In this document: piece by piece, positions 46,239-55,342 of the stretch
Layout of the letters: each line of letters begins with the position of its first letter
How positions within the stretch are numbered: the first letter of the stretch is position 1
DNA from: Pinus tabuliformis
Taxonomy: Eukaryota; Streptophyta; Pinopsida; Pinales; Pinaceae
Direction: 5' to 3'
DNA length: 64,000 nucleotides
Assembly (NCBI GenBank): GCA_031772625.1
Contig: CM062817.1
Span: forward strand, 948,660,327-948,724,326
Position numbers and translations under genes: made by a program
Notes under the pieces: model-generated
The model's database searches: none
The model's input: the letters and a program-made list of their open reading frames with translations, nothing else
What the model was told of the DNA's origin: nothing

Positions 46239-47776
46239 TCAGACATGGTACCTCTTCAGCAGCCGACCATTGATCGACCCACCGAGATAATCATCTCCGT
46301 TCATTTCCTTGAGAAGAAAAGCATTTTGGCCACGATATGCTGCGATCTTATAAGGACCCTTCCATAAATTATCAAATTTGTCGTGCTTCCCTTTGTCTTC
46401 GTTCCGAGCATCCCACTTCAAAATCACATCATCTATTTGAAAGTCATCTGATTTTGGTTTCCTGTCATAAATCTTCTTTATGCGCTCTTGCAACTTGAGA
46501 GTATTGTGAAGAACCTCCTCCCGTGTCTGCTGTAAATGAATCATTTGATTAATCCGCCTCTGCATGGGATCTTCCTCACTATCAATTTCTTGAAGCAATT
46601 TGACCATTGGAATAGCAAGCGAAGTAGGAAACACTGCATCTGCCCTGTACACCAGCTCAAAAGGAGACATGCCAATTGACTTTTTATGACTTACCCTATC
46701 AGCCCACAGTGCATTCACTAACTTTTTATGCTAGCTCTTCTTATTGATTTCCAGCAACTTTTTAATGATATTTACCAAGGACTTATTTGAAGATTCCGCC
46801 AACCCATTTCCTTGCGGATGGTAGGTGGTAGAATGCCCCAAGCTGATGTTGTATTTATAGCAAAAATCAACCATTCTCTTTGATTTAAATGCTGCTGCAT
46901 TATCTGTAATCAACTTACTTAGACAACCAAAATGTGACAGTATATTATTTTCAAGGAAAGAAATAATTACCGCATCTGTGGCTTGCCGGGTGGGAATGGC
47001 TTCAATCCATTTTGTGAAGTAGTCTGTAGCTGTCAATATCCATCTATGCTATCCTGACGATGCCAGATGAATCTCACCGATAAAATCCAAGCCCCACTGC
47101 TGAAATGGTGCGCTGACTTCAATTGGTTTGAGAGGAAATGGCTGCAATTTCTGTTTCCCTTGAAAAAATTGGCACTCATGACAACTCTTAACAGCTTTAT
47201 CTACATCTGAAAACAATGAAGGCCAATAAAAACCTGCTCTTAGGATCTTATTTGTTGTAGTCTTCCAAAACAAATGACCCCCACAGTCACCTTTATGAAA
47301 ATCTTCCACCATTGTTTTGGCTTCCTCCTCAACCAAACAATTCAGCAATATTCCACCGGGGTCTTTCCAATATAGTGTAGATTTAAGGATGCAAAACTTG
47401 GTTGCTTTCAACTTCAATGTCCTACTTTTATTTCGAGGCATCCCGGGAGGTGAAGAGAAATTTTGAAGTACATATACAATATCAGCATACCAAGGAGAAG
47501 AAATAAAGATGCCAGATACCTGTTGTGCTGAATTCTCCTCATCTTCATCGGACATGGCAGCTATCAAATTGATGTCTAGGACATGTAGATTTGTTTCAAC
47601 CATCAACTTGGCAAGACCTTGCCCTTTGATCAACTTAGTGGGTTTAATTTCCACATCATACTCTAATAATGCAGCAATCCACTTTCCCCGCCTTCCTTTC
47701 GGTTCTGTCTATACCAACACATCCTTTACTGCCACGTTAGGAACATAAGCTATAATGTGGGAATGCAATACATACA
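46239..47776 (-). pseudogene. Native RNase H end and integrase of element G
   Basis: One frame from the H insertion to 46239, interrupted by stops at about 47713, 47049 and 46731. The RNase H end is followed by integrase: GGHLFWKTTTNKILRAGFYW with CHECQFF (zinc module); QQWGLDFIGE, ITDNAAAFKSKRM and STTYHPQGNGLAESSNKSL carry the D, D and E catalytic residues, all present. The C-terminal domain has SPFELVYRADAVFP and WKGPYKIAAYRG. Each stop can be explained by a single transition. It would insert the element cDNA. Split from its RT by H. Confidence 0.85.
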
Positions 47777-48817
47777 TGTTGTTGGGAAAAGTATCTATTC
47801 AGAACGCCCCTATCCCAATCTAAGGTGTGACAGTGCCTTAGCAACAAACAAGGAAAACTACTTGAGTATTCTTCTTTATGAAATGTAAACGAAGAGGAAG
47901 GATGTAACTAACCTGTGTCTTTCGCTAGTTTGTTGATCCAATCGCTCCTCTCTTCAATAGTTCCCAACTCCCTGCTCCCTTACCGGCCCAGCTTCACCGA
48001 ATTCCTGCAAGATCACAGAAGAGAGAAACTACACGAAGATATAGATTTACATTCATAAAAAGCTTAGGATCAGATTAAGCTAAACATGCAAATATAACAA
48101 AACATCATTGATACACAGCATGTAGGAGAAACTCAAATAATTTTATTGATATGATAAGAAAGTCCAAGAGGAGATACAACCAAGTGAGTCCCGATCCAAC
48201 ATCTACCTCCCAGCAAAGGAATCCCTTCCTCACCTCCAACAAAGCATAAATCACCCAATGCACTAATCTCAATCTCAAACCAGCAACAATTCTCTGCAAA
48301 GTACAAAATTCCAGCCTCTGGATCTCTCGGATGAGGGATCCATATATAGATGTAAGCAGAGAGGATGAGTCAGCTTATGTTTTGACTTGTGGCCTCTCTT
48401 TGTCAGTTCTTGCTTCCACTTGGAGACTGAGAGCCTCTTACTCATCACTGGTCGAATTCAGTGAGGCAAGTGTCATTGGAGAAGATTTTGGAAGCTTCCA
48501 TTGTCTCTCCACCTCGTTGAATGACTCTGCCACTTGTCATTTCCCGCTCAACGCATCTGGGTAGTGCATTCAAGTGCGTTGCAGCGCACCTAGCCATTGC
48601 ATTTGGGTGCTTTGCAACGCAGGAAGCCTGTGGAGCTTCTGAATTGATCCTGATTTGACTAGTTTTGAGCAGTTTCTGGTGGAGAACTTCTGGGAGAAGT
48701 TGTCATTGGTTGACCTTGTTCCTTTAGGGGCAGGAGCAACACTTTTAGGGACTTTGGATCCCTTGGATTATGGACATTTCATGCTTATAGCTGTAAGGCA
48801 CAAAAATGTCTATAACA
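47777..48817 (-). repeat. 3' LTR of element H
   Basis: 1041 bp; on the minus strand it starts TGTTATAGACATTTTTG and ends TTCCCAACAACA. A TATATATG box lies at 48341-48349 and AATAAA at 48142-48147 (minus). Around 48545-48625 there is a cluster of GTGCGTTGCAGCGCACC-like words. Confidence 0.95.
48341..48349 (-). promoter_or_regulatory. TATA box of the H 3' LTR
   Basis: CTATATATG on the minus strand, identical in the other LTR at 54867-54875, with AATAAA about 200 bp downstream in element sense. Confidence 0.55.
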
Positions 48818-48830
48818 GTTGCCTCCTAAA
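48818..48830 (-). other. Polypurine tract of element H
   Basis: Minus-strand TTTAGGAGGCAAC directly before the LTR start TGTTATAG. Confidence 0.7.
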
Positions 48831-49869
48831 TTATGAGGCCGTTTATCGGGTGAAATGCTTTATTAGGAGGATCCGAAGTTCTTTCAATGCTGGGTGGAGA
48901 CCTGTAATAAGATACAATACAATACATTATTTTCATACTGTTTTCATGATCTAGCTGAGGCGGGCATTCCCATGCTCAGCTTTATAAATTCATTTTTATA
49001 TACATAGGACAGACAATCGTCTGATGGTAGACTGATGATTCTGATGAAATCATCATCCTATTGCGAGGATGATTATCTGTTCTGCAATGTTGTACATGTC
49101 AATGTCTTTATTTTTCCTGAATATATATCGCAGCCCGGATGGATGAAACTAGATCCGGGGTCTTCAATCTCGTCCGATCTTCACTCTGAGTACAAGTCGA
49201 TCCATGTGAGAAATGTTTTGAAGTCGAACATGGAAAGACATCGCTTGATTACCAGTCAATGATGCAAACTGTTAACAAGCACGAGAGGAATCACCGATAA
49301 TGATAATGACCCTCAAGGTACTGCAGTACAATTCACGTGGTGTGAATAAAGGACTTGGCGTCGAACACCATGCAAAATCTTTCGGTCGAAGTTCATTGAT
49401 GTATACCTGTCGCTGGAAGTGAGAAACTTGCCATTGAGGCGTGCAAGCTTCAAAGTACTGAAGGGGGTGTTCCTAGATCAACTTCTTGGATAATGAGCTG
49501 ATGTCGACAAGAAGCGATCCGTCAAAGGAGGGCCTTAATGAATCCCACATCAATGACATGGAACGGAGCAAATGATTTTGATGGAGGTGAAAACGATCTG
49601 ATGATATATGGTTCAGGGTGGCGGTCATGAAAGAATGAAGTATAATGTATGGCAGTGGATGGGACACGGGTGACTTCTCTGGATGACTTCTCTTGAACAT
49701 ATCGGCGACACTTATATGATGGATTGGTAGCATTTACCCCAAAGGTGGATGGTATGGCGAGACCATGGTGATGTGACCAGTGAATGAAACAACCCAACCC
49801 GACTCAGGCACGGAGTGGAAGTGTCATGTTTAAGAGCGACTTGCTACCAATAAAGGTTCTTTGAGTTTC
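48831..49869 (-). other. 3' untranslated region of element H
   Basis: Reverse-complement counterpart of 3471-4599 in A2, for example minus-strand ACTGGTAATCAAGCGATG and CCCCGGATCTAGTTTC. No gene is seen. Confidence 0.7.
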
Positions 49870-50725
49870 TTCCCAATTTTTTCCCAGTCATTGCTGACCA
49901 GTACCTCTTTATTTTTTTCAAGCTTGAGGAGGATAACATATGCTTGTTCTATAATTTTCCCTTCGGGCAAACCCATCGCTATGTTTTAACGAGCCTAGCG
50001 ATAGTGAAACTCGTTCTCGTCTAAAGACAAGTTTGTCACTATTAATGTTTTTAACGAGTTTAACGACAAGGATAACTCGGTCCTTTTCATTTTTAGAGAG
50101 TCTGAAAAGGTACGTAAAGTTAACTCTGAAATTCCTTTTTCGTCATCTAATCCCTTAAGTCCGAAAAAGTATAAAACAATACAGAAGGGATGAATTTTCG
50201 ATAGTTTTAACGAGCCGAACAAAACAAGCGCTCGATCGTTTTGTGCAATAATCCCTCAGGTCCAAAAAGATTAAAATCTAGAGGAGGGATAGCTCTTCCT
50301 GTCGCTTTAACGAGCTGGAAGGCCAAAACTCGGCAATCCTTTCATATTTTACGAGTCAGATGAAAAGAGCTTAAAGAAGACTCGTCTTTTGAGGAACGAG
50401 TGATAAAATGGGTAGCAGCTGATTCCAGGTAAGGGTTGGAATTTTCCAAGCATGGCAGTGTCACAAGGATGGCTAGTGAAATCACTCTTCGCAGCTGTTC
50501 CTCAAAATGGGTAAACAATCAAATGGAGGTGAATGATCGGCCAATGGAAAAGTGGAGGTGACGGTGCAAACACGACCAAGGCTTTAATGGCTGATAATGT
50601 TACATTCACGGTGGTTATTTACCGGAGGATAGTTCATTTTTTAACGAGCTTAAACGCGGGTGGAAACACTTGCTCGATCTTATGTTTATTTTTTAACGAG
50701 CATGAACTATGTGCTAAAACTGCTT
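49870..50725 (-). repeat. Hairpin array of element H
   Basis: On the plus strand the constant loop reads TTTTAACGAG (CTCGTTAAAA in element sense). Stems: ATCGCTA/TAGCGAT (49975, 49996), CCTTTTCA/TGAAAAGG (50082, 50103), CTTTTTCG/CGAAAAAG (50135, 50162), CTTCC/GGAAG (50295, 50317), CTTTCAT/ATGAAAAG with one bulge (around 50344-50368). The stems differ from those of A2 but follow the same plan. The array lies between the start of the antisense gene and the 3' untranslated region. Confidence 0.75.
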
Positions 50726-51029
50726 GATTACATGGTCTAGTTTTGATTTTTTACCATAAATAGCTTTGCCTTTTCAAAGATATTACTGTTCTTTCAATTG
50801 CTTCATCAAACTAGTTAGAAATGAACAACATTTGCTTGAAAATGAGATTAAAACACTAATATTTTACTTTGAACTACGTAAAAAGCAATTAAAAAGTGTT
50901 TTTACCTCTCATTTTACCATTTCATTTGAACTTGGTTTGTTGGAGCTTTGGAGGTGCCTCTTCCCCCTCGATTTTCATCAGCTGATTTCGGGAGATTCTG
51001 TGGACGATTCTCGGCGCCGTCTGGACCAG

Positions 51030-51332
51030 GTAGGAGCTAAACCTGAGCTCTTTCATTTCATGGTTTCCTTTCTGCATTCTGTGCTTCATTCTCTACTTTT
51101 CTGAGCCCCTGGGGTTTGATGGGTGCGTTCTGCCATCAACGCACCCTAGGCATATCGAAACCTGCGCTGAATGTGGGTCATCATGAAGGTGACTTGACAT
51201 TCAACGCACCCATAACACATGTGTAGGTGCGTTGGGCGCAGAAAGGAAAGTTGTTGCACAGTTTTTAATGGAATTTTTCCTTGTTTCTCATCAAAATTAG
51301 GATTTAATCTCCTCTCTTGTTTGTTTTTGCAG
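51030..51332 (+). other. Predicted first intron (5' UTR) of the antisense gene in H
   Basis: Donor CCAG|GTAGGAG at 51029/51030 and acceptor TTTGTTTTTGCAG|AGAT at 51332/51333 bracket sequence containing GTGCGTT/AACGCAC words. The next exon opens with GAGCAAAATG, the start codon. Splicing is inferred from consensus only. Confidence 0.5.
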
Positions 51333-51347
51333 AGATATTGGAGCAAA

Positions 51348-52583
51348 ATGACCCTTACATGGCGAGAACGAGAACATGAAGAAGAGGACATGATTGCCCT
51401 ACATGATCCTGTTACAGTGAACGCGTTGCGGAACTGTGGTTTGTTGAAGTTCTTCCGCATCTCTAGCATGAGACAGCAGATCAACCTACTGCAGTATTTG
51501 CTCGATGCTTGGGATCCTATCAATCAAGTTTTCCAGATTAGGGGCAAATCTATCCCCTTGACCGCAGTAGACATTTACTTCTTGACTGGCTTGTCGAGGC
51601 GGGGTGCCCCCATTTCTTTGTCAGGTTCGGCCCGAGGGAGTGACTCTGTGAGAGATTATGTCCACCAGTATTGCAAGGAAGGATCTCAGCCGAGTAAAGA
51701 CGGCAAGATCATCATCCGAGATGTTGCTGACAGGTCCCTTAGGTCTATCCTGTTTACTTTTGGTAGGATGGCCGGGAGTGCGTCTCTTCATGTAGCCAAC
51801 AGATCCTATATGCAGCATGCCTTGGAATGCCTCCAACCGAAAATATTCAACTGGTGTGATGTAGTACTTCTTGTGATGAAAAGTCAGTTGACCAAGATAA
51901 AGGACAGGAGGTTGAAGAACTTTGGCTTCGGTTCTATTTTGACCGCCTTTGCCTTGGAGAAGATACCATTGATGCAGCCGCAGTACATTGCACTTGACTT
52001 ACCTTCTCCTACTGAACCACGCATGCAGAGATGGGTTGACCATATGTCTAGGCATGCTGGTCAATCTCAGATTTCTTTTTCTGATACCTTCTTTAGGTGG
52101 TTTGATCGGCAGGAGATGGCTTATGCCGAGTATCCATATGCTGGCATGGACTTCCGGGGTGATTCGGATTTAGTACTGCCGGATGGCGAGCAGTGGGGCG
52201 CTATTGGTAAAATCTTTGACCATATCACTGTTTACTGTTTTCATTTATAATGTCCTTGTGATTTATTCTATCAAGAATTTTAATCAAACTCTTGTGTTCA
52301 TGCAGATGTTGGTCCTGTTCATCCAGTAGCCCGTTTGAGAGTGCTGGCCGCTGCCCCAGCAGGAGAGGCTGCCGGGAGGGTTATTCTTCGGGACCTTGAT
52401 GTGGCCGAGACTCTCACAGCTGTGAAGGAGCAAGTTTATAGCCTTACTCTCGGTATTCCCGATGTGAGGATCGACGAGCTACCTTTGCAGTTACAACGGC
52501 ATACTACTGGTGTGCCTAGACGATGGACTCGTCTCTTACGCACGATCGCACAGGCTATGACTTGCTATCACGAGCATCATTAG
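51348..52583 (+). CDS. Spliced antisense gene in H, plant-mobile-domain-like protein
   Basis: ATG at 51348; exon to 52206, a 99-bp GT-AG intron 52207-52305 (TTG|GTAAAA ... CATGCAG|ATG), then exon 52306-52583 ending in TAG. The joined length is 1137 nt, an exact multiple of three, 378 residues, no internal stop. The protein begins acidic (REREHEEEDM) and then has LLKFFRISSMRQQINLL, WDPINQVFQIRGKSIPLTAV, DIYFLTGLSRRGAPI, NWCDVVLLVMKSQLTKIKD and FFRWFDRQEMAYAEY. The pattern I-x-L-T-x-x-D-I-x-x-L-T-G-L with a following G resembles plant mobile domain (MAIN-like) proteins, which Tat-lineage elements are known to carry, sometimes in antisense. It is convergent with the RNase H frame (170 bp gap). 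Role in the element unknown. Confidence 0.7.
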
Positions 52584-52755
52584 ACTAGGGTGCCCCCTAG
52601 CATTTTGAGTTTTTGGGTCATGTGACCGATTTTGTCTTGGTTACAGAACATTATATGTAAACCATAAACAGCTATATATATATATTTTGATTTTCGGGTT
52701 TTATTCTGGTTGAGCTATATGATCCACATGTAAAACATTGATGATGTGTTTCTTT

Positions 52756-53181
52756 TTACAAATGTTGCAAATGTCTATCTAACACATAGTTTGCTAATGA
52801 GTCGGTTAATGTGTTTAAGTTTCTGGAAATATGTTGGTATTGAATAAAATCAAATTGTCTTTCCAAAATCTTAACCCTTAGGAACATGCGATAAATAGCT
52901 GGGTTTCGGATGGAATATATACCATTGAGTTGTAGTATTACGAGTTGTGAGTCTAGCCTGACGATTAGTCGGCGTATACCATGGGTGATGGCATCAGAGA
53001 GAAGTTCTATCAACGCGCTATACTCAGCGATGTTATTTGTTGACTGACCAATACATACCCCTCTGAAACTTACTAACTTGCCGCTTGGATCAAAAATGGC
53101 CCAGGCTGCGGATGATAGGTTCCGCGAACTACGACTCGCTCCGTCGGCATATCCAACACATGTCTCCAAAAGGTTCGACAT
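52756..53181 (-). CDS. RNase H of element H, downstream of integrase
   Basis: 141 codons with a true ATG. The fold and catalytic residues of an archaeal/plant-type RNase H are all visible: VGYADGASRSSRN (D), NNIAEYSALIELL (E), VRLDSQLVILQLNG (D) and RNLNTLTDSLANY (D). It would remove RNA from RNA:DNA hybrids. It lies in the integrase frame, separated by one TAA and eight codons. The bases just before its ATG (TTTTTACATTTATTACAG) look like a 3' splice site. It is a different RNase H from the one in B and G by sequence and by position. Confidence 0.82.
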   Translation of the reverse strand: MSNLLETCVGYADGASRSSRNLSSAAWAIFDPSGKLVSFRGVCIGQSTNNIAEYSALIELLSDAITHGIRRLIVRLDSQLVILQLNGIYSIRNPAIYRMFLRVKILERQFDFIQYQHISRNLNTLTDSLANYVLDRHLQHL

Positions 53182-53205
53182 CTGTAATAAATGTAAAAAG
53201 GTGGA

Positions 53206-54372
53206 TTAAGCATAGTAACGCTTGAGGTACAACCCATTACGAGGTTGCGCCAGTGGAATTCCGTCATAATCCATTAACTCGTAAGCTCCTTTTGCTAACA
53301 CTCGTTTAACAATATAGGGGCCCATCCATAAAGAATTAAATTTACCTGCTCCCAATTTATAGGATTCTTGGTCGTAAAGCAAGACCAAGTCACCTTCTAA
53401 GAAGACACGGGTTTTGACATTTTTGTCGAACTGCGCCTTGACTCGTTTCTTATGGGCTTCGTTAGCCAAAGCGGCATCACGACGGGTTTCATCCAATTGG
53501 ATTAATTCCAAGAAACGGGTCTCTTCTTCTGAAGTTCCGGGGAGGAGATCGATTGCGAGTTTAAGAGACGAGATTTTGCACTGGACTGGTAGGACTGCTT
53601 CCAGGCCATATACCAGTTGGAAGGGTGTGAACCCGGTCGCATTCCTTACTGATGTTTGGTAAGCCCACAAAGCTGAGTACAGGATTAGGTTCCACCTTCT
53701 TTTGTGAACTTCGATCATCCTTTGCAACATGCGCTTCAGGACCTTGTTGATCGCTTCAACTTGTCCGTTGGCTTGCGGATAATACGGAGTAGAGCTGTCG
53801 TGAGACAATCCTAGTTTGGCAGCTAATTCAAGCATCATGTGATTGCGAAAATGCGATCCATGATCCGTGACTATAGCCTGTGGTACGCCGAATTTGGCAA
53901 CTACATGATTGAAAAATAAAAGGACAACTGTTTCACCAATGTTATCTAATGTAGGCATCGCCTCGGCCCATTTGGTAAAATAGTCAACTGCGACTATGAT
54001 ATACCCATGCCCCCCGGTCGAGGTGGGGTTACATGTCATGAAATCGATGCCCCATTTGGCGAATGGCCCGACAGCAACTATTGGCTGTAGAGGTGCGGGT
54101 GGTGTTCTGGTTTTGCTATCAAAAATTTGACAAGCATGGCAACTTCTGACTGCAGTTATGCAATCTTTGAACATTGTTGGCCAGAAGTATTCTGCTTGTA
54201 AGATTTTTTGCGTTGTAGCATATCCAGATTGATGCCCTCCACACACGCCTGAATGACACTCATTCAGGGCTTTTTCGGCCTCCCCAGTGGAGTCGCCAAT
54301 TTGTTGTTGGGAAAAGTATCTATTCAGAGTGCCCCTATCCCACTCTAAGGTGTGACAGTGCCTTAGCAACAA
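53206..54372 (-). CDS. Integrase of element H, frame open from the LTR
   Basis: The open frame runs from the LTR end through the PBS (QQQIGDSTGEAEKALNE) into integrase. Zinc module: HSGVCGGHQSGYATTQ and SCHACQIF. Core: FAKWGIDFMT, VTDHGSHFRN and YYPQANGQVEAINKVL give the D, D and E. C-terminal domain: TGFTPFQLVYGLEAVLPV and FNSLWMGPYIVKRVLAKGAY. Full length for an integrase and undamaged. The first codon usually proposed (54372) is TTG and I see no in-frame ATG in the LTR part, so how translation starts is unclear. Gag, protease and RT have been deleted between PBS and integrase. Confidence 0.85.
   Translation of the reverse strand: MLLRHCHTLEWDRGTLNRYFSQQQIGDSTGEAEKALNECHSGVCGGHQSGYATTQKILQAEYFWPTMFKDCITAVRSCHACQIFDSKTRTPPAPLQPIVAVGPFAKWGIDFMTCNPTSTGGHGYIIVAVDYFTKWAEAMPTLDNIGETVVLLFFNHVVAKFGVPQAIVTDHGSHFRNHMMLELAAKLGLSHDSSTPYYPQANGQVEAINKVLKRMLQRMIEVHKRRWNLILYSALWAYQTSVRNATGFTPFQLVYGLEAVLPVQCKISSLKLAIDLLPGTSEEETRFLELIQLDETRRDAALANEAHKKRVKAQFDKNVKTRVFLEGDLVLLYDQESYKLGAGKFNSLWMGPYIVKRVLAKGAYELMDYDGIPLAQPRNGLYLKRYYA
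54281..54298 (-). other. Primer-binding site of element H
   Basis: Minus-strand TGGCGACTCCACTGGGGA, three bases from the LTR end, identical to that of element B. Confidence 0.85.
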
Positions 54373-55342
54373 ACAAGGAAAACTACTTGAGTATTCTTCT
54401 TTATGAAATGTAAACGAAGAGGAAGGATGTAACTAACCTGTGTCTTTCGCTAGTTTGTTGATCCAATCGCTCCTCTCTTCAATAGTTCCCAGCTCCCTGC
54501 TCCCTTACCGGCCCAGCTTCACCGAATTCCTGCAAGATCACAGGAGAGAGAAACTACACGAAGATATAGATTTACATTCATAAAAAGCTTAGGATCAGAT
54601 TAAGCTAAACATGCAAATATAACAAAACATCATTGATACACAGCATGTAGGAGAAACTCAAATAATTTTATTGATATGATAAGAAAGTCCAAGAGGAGAT
54701 ACAACCAAGTGAGTCCCGATCCAGCATCTACCTCCCAGCAAAGGAATCCCTTCCTCACCTCCAACAAAGCATAAATCACCCAATGCACTAATCTCAATCT
54801 CAAACCAATAGCAATTCTCTGCAAAGTACAAAATTCCAGCCTCTGGATCTCTCGGATGAGGGATCCATATATAGATGTAAGCAGAGAGGATGAGTCAGCT
54901 TATGTTTTGACTTGTGGCCTCTCTCTATCAGTTCTTGCTTCCACTTGGAGACTGAGAGCCTCTTACTCATCACTGGTCGAATTCAGTGAGGCAAGTGTCA
55001 TTGGAGAAGATTCTGGAAGCTTCCATTGTCTCTCCACCTCGTTGAATGACTCTGCCACTTGTCATTTCCCGCTCAACGCACCTGGGTAGTGCATTCAAGT
55101 GCATTGCAATGCACCTAGCCAGTGCATTTGGGTGCTTTGCAACGCAGGTAGCTAGTGGAGCTTCTGAATTGATCCTGATTTGACTAGTTTTGAGCAGTTT
55201 CTGGTGGAAAACTTCTGGGAGAAGCTGTCATTGGTTGACCTTGTTCCTTTAGGGGCAGGAACAACACTTTTAGGGACTTTGGATCCCTTGGATTATGGAC
55301 ATTTCATGCTTATAGTTGTAAGGCACAAAAATGTCTATAACA
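54302..55342 (-). repeat. 5' LTR of element H
   Basis: 1041 bp, partner of 47777-48817 with about 25 substitutions and no indel that I can see. TATATATG at 54867-54875, AATAAA at 54667-54672 (minus). Followed by ATACA, the target duplication. Confidence 0.95.

Larger units (their letters stand above)
47777..55342 (-). mobile_element. Element H, young gag-less Tat-like element with antisense gene
   Basis: Complete insertion of 7566 bp with perfect ATACA target duplications (47772-47776, 55343-55347) and two 1041-bp LTRs differing at about 25 sites. On the minus strand: LTR, PBS, integrase, RNase H, then (opposite strand) a spliced gene, the hairpin array, 3' untranslated region, PPT, LTR. Gag, protease and RT are absent: integrase codons begin right after the PBS. 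It must have been moved by proteins of another element. It shares the 3' half with A1/A2. It interrupts the native RNase H of G, whose reading frame resumes on the other side. Confidence 0.92.
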
